64,000 bases of DNA from Ignavibacteriaceae bacterium (GTDB lineage Bacteria > Bacteroidota > Ignavibacteria > Ignavibacteriales > Ignavibacteriaceae). The position numbers and the translations under genes were made by a program. Under the pieces are notes generated by a model. The model was not told where the DNA came from. It did no database searches and worked only from the letters and a program-made list of their open reading frames with translations. Location: NCBI GenBank assembly GCA_023229425.1, contig JALNZG010000006.1:62001-126000 (forward strand), given 5' to 3'. Shown piece after piece: positions 61,842 to 64,000 of the stretch; the stretch's first letter is position 1, and the number at the start of each line of letters is the position of its first letter.

Positions 61842-62861
61842 ATGGAAGAACAAAAAAACATATCCGAAATAATATTATATCAAACTGAAGACGGTAGAAC
61901 AAAAATAGAAGTACTTCTTGAGAATGATACTGTTTGGTTAACACAGCAGCTAATGGCTGAACTATTACATACAACCAAACAAAATATTAGTCTTCATATC
62001 GGCAATGTCTTTAAGGAAGGAGAATTGCCGGAAGATTCAGTTGTCAAGGAATGCTTGACAACTGCAAAAGACGGGAAAAAATATCCAACAAAACAATATA
62101 ATCTTGATGTGATTATTTCTGTTGGCTACCGCGTAAAATCTATTCAAGGAACGAAATTTCGTATATGGGCAACACAACGGCTTAAGGAATACTTAATCAA
62201 GGGTTTCACTTTAGATGATGAAAGATTAAAAGCCGGTGGTTTTCGTAACAAATATTTTGACGAATTATTTGAACGTATTCGGGATATCCGCACTTCCGAA
62301 AAAAACTTTTACTATAAGGTGAGGGATATTTATTCTCTTTCGGCAGATTATGATCCGAATGTAGAATTAACTCAAAATTTCTTTGCTACGGTACAAAATA
62401 AATTTCATTGGGCAATTCACCACCATACTGCGGCTGAACTTATTGCGCAAAGAGTTGATGCAGCAAAACCCTTTATGGGATTAACGGCGTGGAGCGGCTC
62501 TAAAATCCGAAAGCATGATGTAACTGTAGCTAAAAATTATCTCTCTCTTGATGAACTAAAACAATTGAACTTATTGGTAGAGCAATTCCTTGCATTTGCG
62601 GAATCTCAGACCCAGCAGCGAAAAGTTATGTACATGAAAGACTGGATTAAAAAACTTAACGACATTCTGATTATTAATGAAAGAGAGATTCTTGAAAGCC
62701 CAGGCAGAATTAGTAAACAAAAAGCAGAAGATATCGCATCAGCGGAATTTGAAAAGTACAAACAAATTGAAGCCGAGACAGAGATAAAGCAACTTAAAGA
62801 ACTTGAGAAAGAAGTAAAAGAAATAACTCCCTCTGTAAAGAATAAAAAGAAGAATAAATAA
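61842..62861 (+). CDS. RhuM family virulence-associated protein
   Basis: A 339-residue RhuM-family protein. The N-terminal helical region (TVWLTQQLMAELLHTTKQNI with HIGNVFKEGEL) is a DNA-binding KilA/Fil-type domain. The RIWATQRLKEYLIKGFTLDD and YKVRDIYSLSADYDPN blocks are the family core. The last 60 residues are a Lys/Glu-rich coil ending KKKNK. Related genes sit in mobile islands and near restriction or toxin systems. The molecular activity is unknown. It has no neighbours within 290 bp upstream, and a large palindrome directly follows its stop. Confidence 0.85.
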   Translation: MEEQKNISEIILYQTEDGRTKIEVLLENDTVWLTQQLMAELLHTTKQNISLHIGNVFKEGELPEDSVVKECLTTAKDGKKYPTKQYNLDVIISVGYRVKSIQGTKFRIWATQRLKEYLIKGFTLDDERLKAGGFRNKYFDELFERIRDIRTSEKNFYYKVRDIYSLSADYDPNVELTQNFFATVQNKFHWAIHHHTAAELIAQRVDAAKPFMGLTAWSGSKIRKHDVTVAKNYLSLDELKQLNLLVEQFLAFAESQTQQRKVMYMKDWIKKLNDILIINEREILESPGRISKQKAEDIASAEFEKYKQIEAETEIKQLKELEKEVKEITPSVKNKKKNK

Positions 62862-62873
62862 AAATGAGGGGAA

Positions 62874-62905
62874 TTATCATTTCGTTGACGTCAACAAAAT
62901 GATAA
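62874..62905. promoter_or_regulatory. 32-bp palindrome after rhuM
   Basis: The arms TTATCATTT and AAATGATAA flank GTTGACGTCAAC. Fifteen of the 16 symmetric pairs match (one C/A mismatch), centred on GACGTC. It begins 12 bp after the stop. It may be a factorless terminator (no strong T-run), a recombinase or repressor site, or a regulatory hairpin. Confidence 0.5.
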
Positions 62906-63213
62906 AACAGCTCAAAAATGCAATTAGCGCTGTTCTACAATCTGTAGAGACATGACATGCTTGGGGAAAAAACAAAGCGAGATTAACTTTTAGCGTGATT
63001 GTTGGCAATGCTCATTATTTATTTTTTTCTTGGGAAGAATGAAAAATAGTTTTAGTTTTATTGCACTAATTAAACAAAGAAAAAGAAGTATGGAAAAAGT
63101 TACTTGGATGGATGTTTAAGAAATAGTACGGAACATGTAAAAAAACTTTACATTGTTGATTTGAGCGGCGGTCTACAAATAATGCTGTCAGGTCTCTACC
63201 AAAAAGGTTCAAT
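62906..63213. other. Gene-free spacer before the truncated membrane protein gene
   Basis: An AT-rich spacer of about 308 bp. It contains no ORF of note in the coding direction, no RNA gene and no clear promoter elements. I see nothing further in it. Confidence 0.4.
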
Positions 63214-64000
63214 ATGAATTTAAATACTCTTCTCGGAAAACGAAATGTCATCCTAATTATTTTTGCGATTTTGCTAACCATCGTATTAGCTTTTATCCAC
63301 AATCTATCGACTAGTTATAGCAATAAATATGATACTTCGTTATTGCCAAAAGACGAAAAAATTGAAAAAATATTTAAGAGTAAACCGGATACCTTAAAAG
63401 GAACTGATATCTATTATTATAAGAATGCCATTAGTTCATTTGAATACGCTTGTGAAAATAAATCATTAAGTGAGCTTGAGGATGCAAAAAATGCTTTAAC
63501 TGGGTTGTTGGATAAATTTCCAAATTCAAACTATTTAGCTGATGCCAAGATAAAACTCAAAGAATTAATACTCTTAAAAAACAGAATTCAAAAACGCAAT
63601 TCAATTAGCGAACAAATTAATGCTTATAATAATTTGTATCAGTTTAATAATTCATTAAAACTACTTTCCAAATCCAAACAATTCTTTGACGATAGCGAAT
63701 ATGACGAATTAAGAAATGATATTACAAAACAAAAACGCAATTCAATTAGCGAACAGATTAATGCTTATAATAATTTGTATCAGTTTAATAATTCATTAAA
63801 ACTACTTTCCAAATCCAAACAATTCTTTGACGATAGCGAATATGACGAATTAAGAAATGATATTATAAAACAAAGGGATAAACCTATACAAGTTAGTATA
63901 AGAGAATTAATATCTCAGTCGAGTAAATATGATGGTAAAATAGTGGAGGTTAACGAATTGCGCGCAATAAGCAATGATATTCAAAGTAAGTTCTTTCTGA
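63214..64000 (+). CDS. Membrane-anchored helical-repeat protein (partial, 3' end off the window)
   Basis: An ATG at 63214 opens a frame that continues to the window edge (262 codons visible). One N-terminal transmembrane helix (NVILIIFAILLTIVLAFIHN) is followed by an extracytoplasmic region rich in Lys, Asn and Asp. The segment DIYYYKNAISSFEYACE with LLDKFPNSNYLADAKIKLKE resembles a TPR unit. Two 47-residue units follow (from QKRNSISEQINAYNNLYQFN), and the tail SIRELISQSSKYDGKIVEVN may begin an OB-like domain. No family is recognised. Confidence 0.7.
   Translation, partial: MNLNTLLGKRNVILIIFAILLTIVLAFIHNLSTSYSNKYDTSLLPKDEKIEKIFKSKPDTLKGTDIYYYKNAISSFEYACENKSLSELEDAKNALTGLLDKFPNSNYLADAKIKLKELILLKNRIQKRNSISEQINAYNNLYQFNNSLKLLSKSKQFFDDSEYDELRNDITKQKRNSISEQINAYNNLYQFNNSLKLLSKSKQFFDDSEYDELRNDIIKQRDKPIQVSIRELISQSSKYDGKIVEVNELRAISNDIQSKFFL
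63589..63870 (+). repeat. Near-perfect 141-bp tandem duplication inside the partial gene
   Basis: Copy 1 runs 63589-63729 and copy 2 63730-63870, each coding 47 residues in frame. They differ at only two positions by eye (CAAATT/CAGATT and TTACAA/TTATAA). Such identity in a variable gene implies a very recent duplication or ongoing copy-number change. Confidence 0.9.

Overview
The window looks like chromosome from an AT-rich Gram-negative bacterium of the Bacteroidota/Chlorobi group, most probably Ignavibacteria-like. Three observations support this. There is a full-length type IX secretion translocon protein (SprA). There is a secreted CotH-family protein ending in the QNYPNPFNPST sorting domain typical of that group. 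Most genes lack strong Shine-Dalgarno signals, and several appear to use GTG or TTG starts. The assignment rests on gene content, not on a marker tree.

Layout. 1-7.5 kb: DedA-family membrane protein (partial) and SprA. 7.7-14.2 kb: a minus-strand metabolic run (metallophosphatase, CoA-transferase, alanine dehydrogenase, acyl-CoA synthetase, Cys/Met PLP enzyme). 14.2-20.2 kb: a patchy accessory stretch with a transposase remnant, a Fic protein, a membrane protein, a DUF72 protein and the CotH protein. 20.4 kb: a CAT-anticodon tRNA. 20.8-26.8 kb: a plus-strand redox operon made of an outer-membrane barrel, a 14-haem cytochrome, a lipoprotein with about 25 haem motifs, a 4-haem cytochrome and a MarR regulator. 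I read it as a porin-cytochrome electron conduit. 26.8-34.9 kb: minus-strand housekeeping genes (HIT, EF-G-like, DUF948/YtxH, isocitrate dehydrogenase, flippase-like protein, Maf, SpoIID-like). 35.1-37.4 kb: a degenerate hybrid kinase with three receiver domains.

37.6-37.9 kb: a solitary, GC-rich integron gene cassette with a recognisable attC site, dropped into AT-rich DNA with no integrase in view. 38.0-43.6 kb: an orphan MNT-type nucleotidyltransferase, gltX, a DEAD-box helicase and glnS. 43.7-45.9 kb: three poorly characterised genes. 46.2-48.8 kb: an Mla-type lipid transport operon whose ATPase subunit has lost its catalytic motifs. 49-57.9 kb: secreted peptidase, MetX-like hydrolase, Ugd, SucD with a lysine-rich tail, Ndk, NUDIX, NamZ-like and a lipoprotein. 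58-61.5 kb: M3 peptidase and NfeD. 61.8-64 kb: RhuM, a 32-bp palindrome, and a truncated membrane-anchored protein carrying a very recent 141-bp tandem duplication.

The strongest candidates for something undescribed are the stranded integron cassette, the repeat-built multihaem conduit, and the Mla operon with a pseudo-ATPase.
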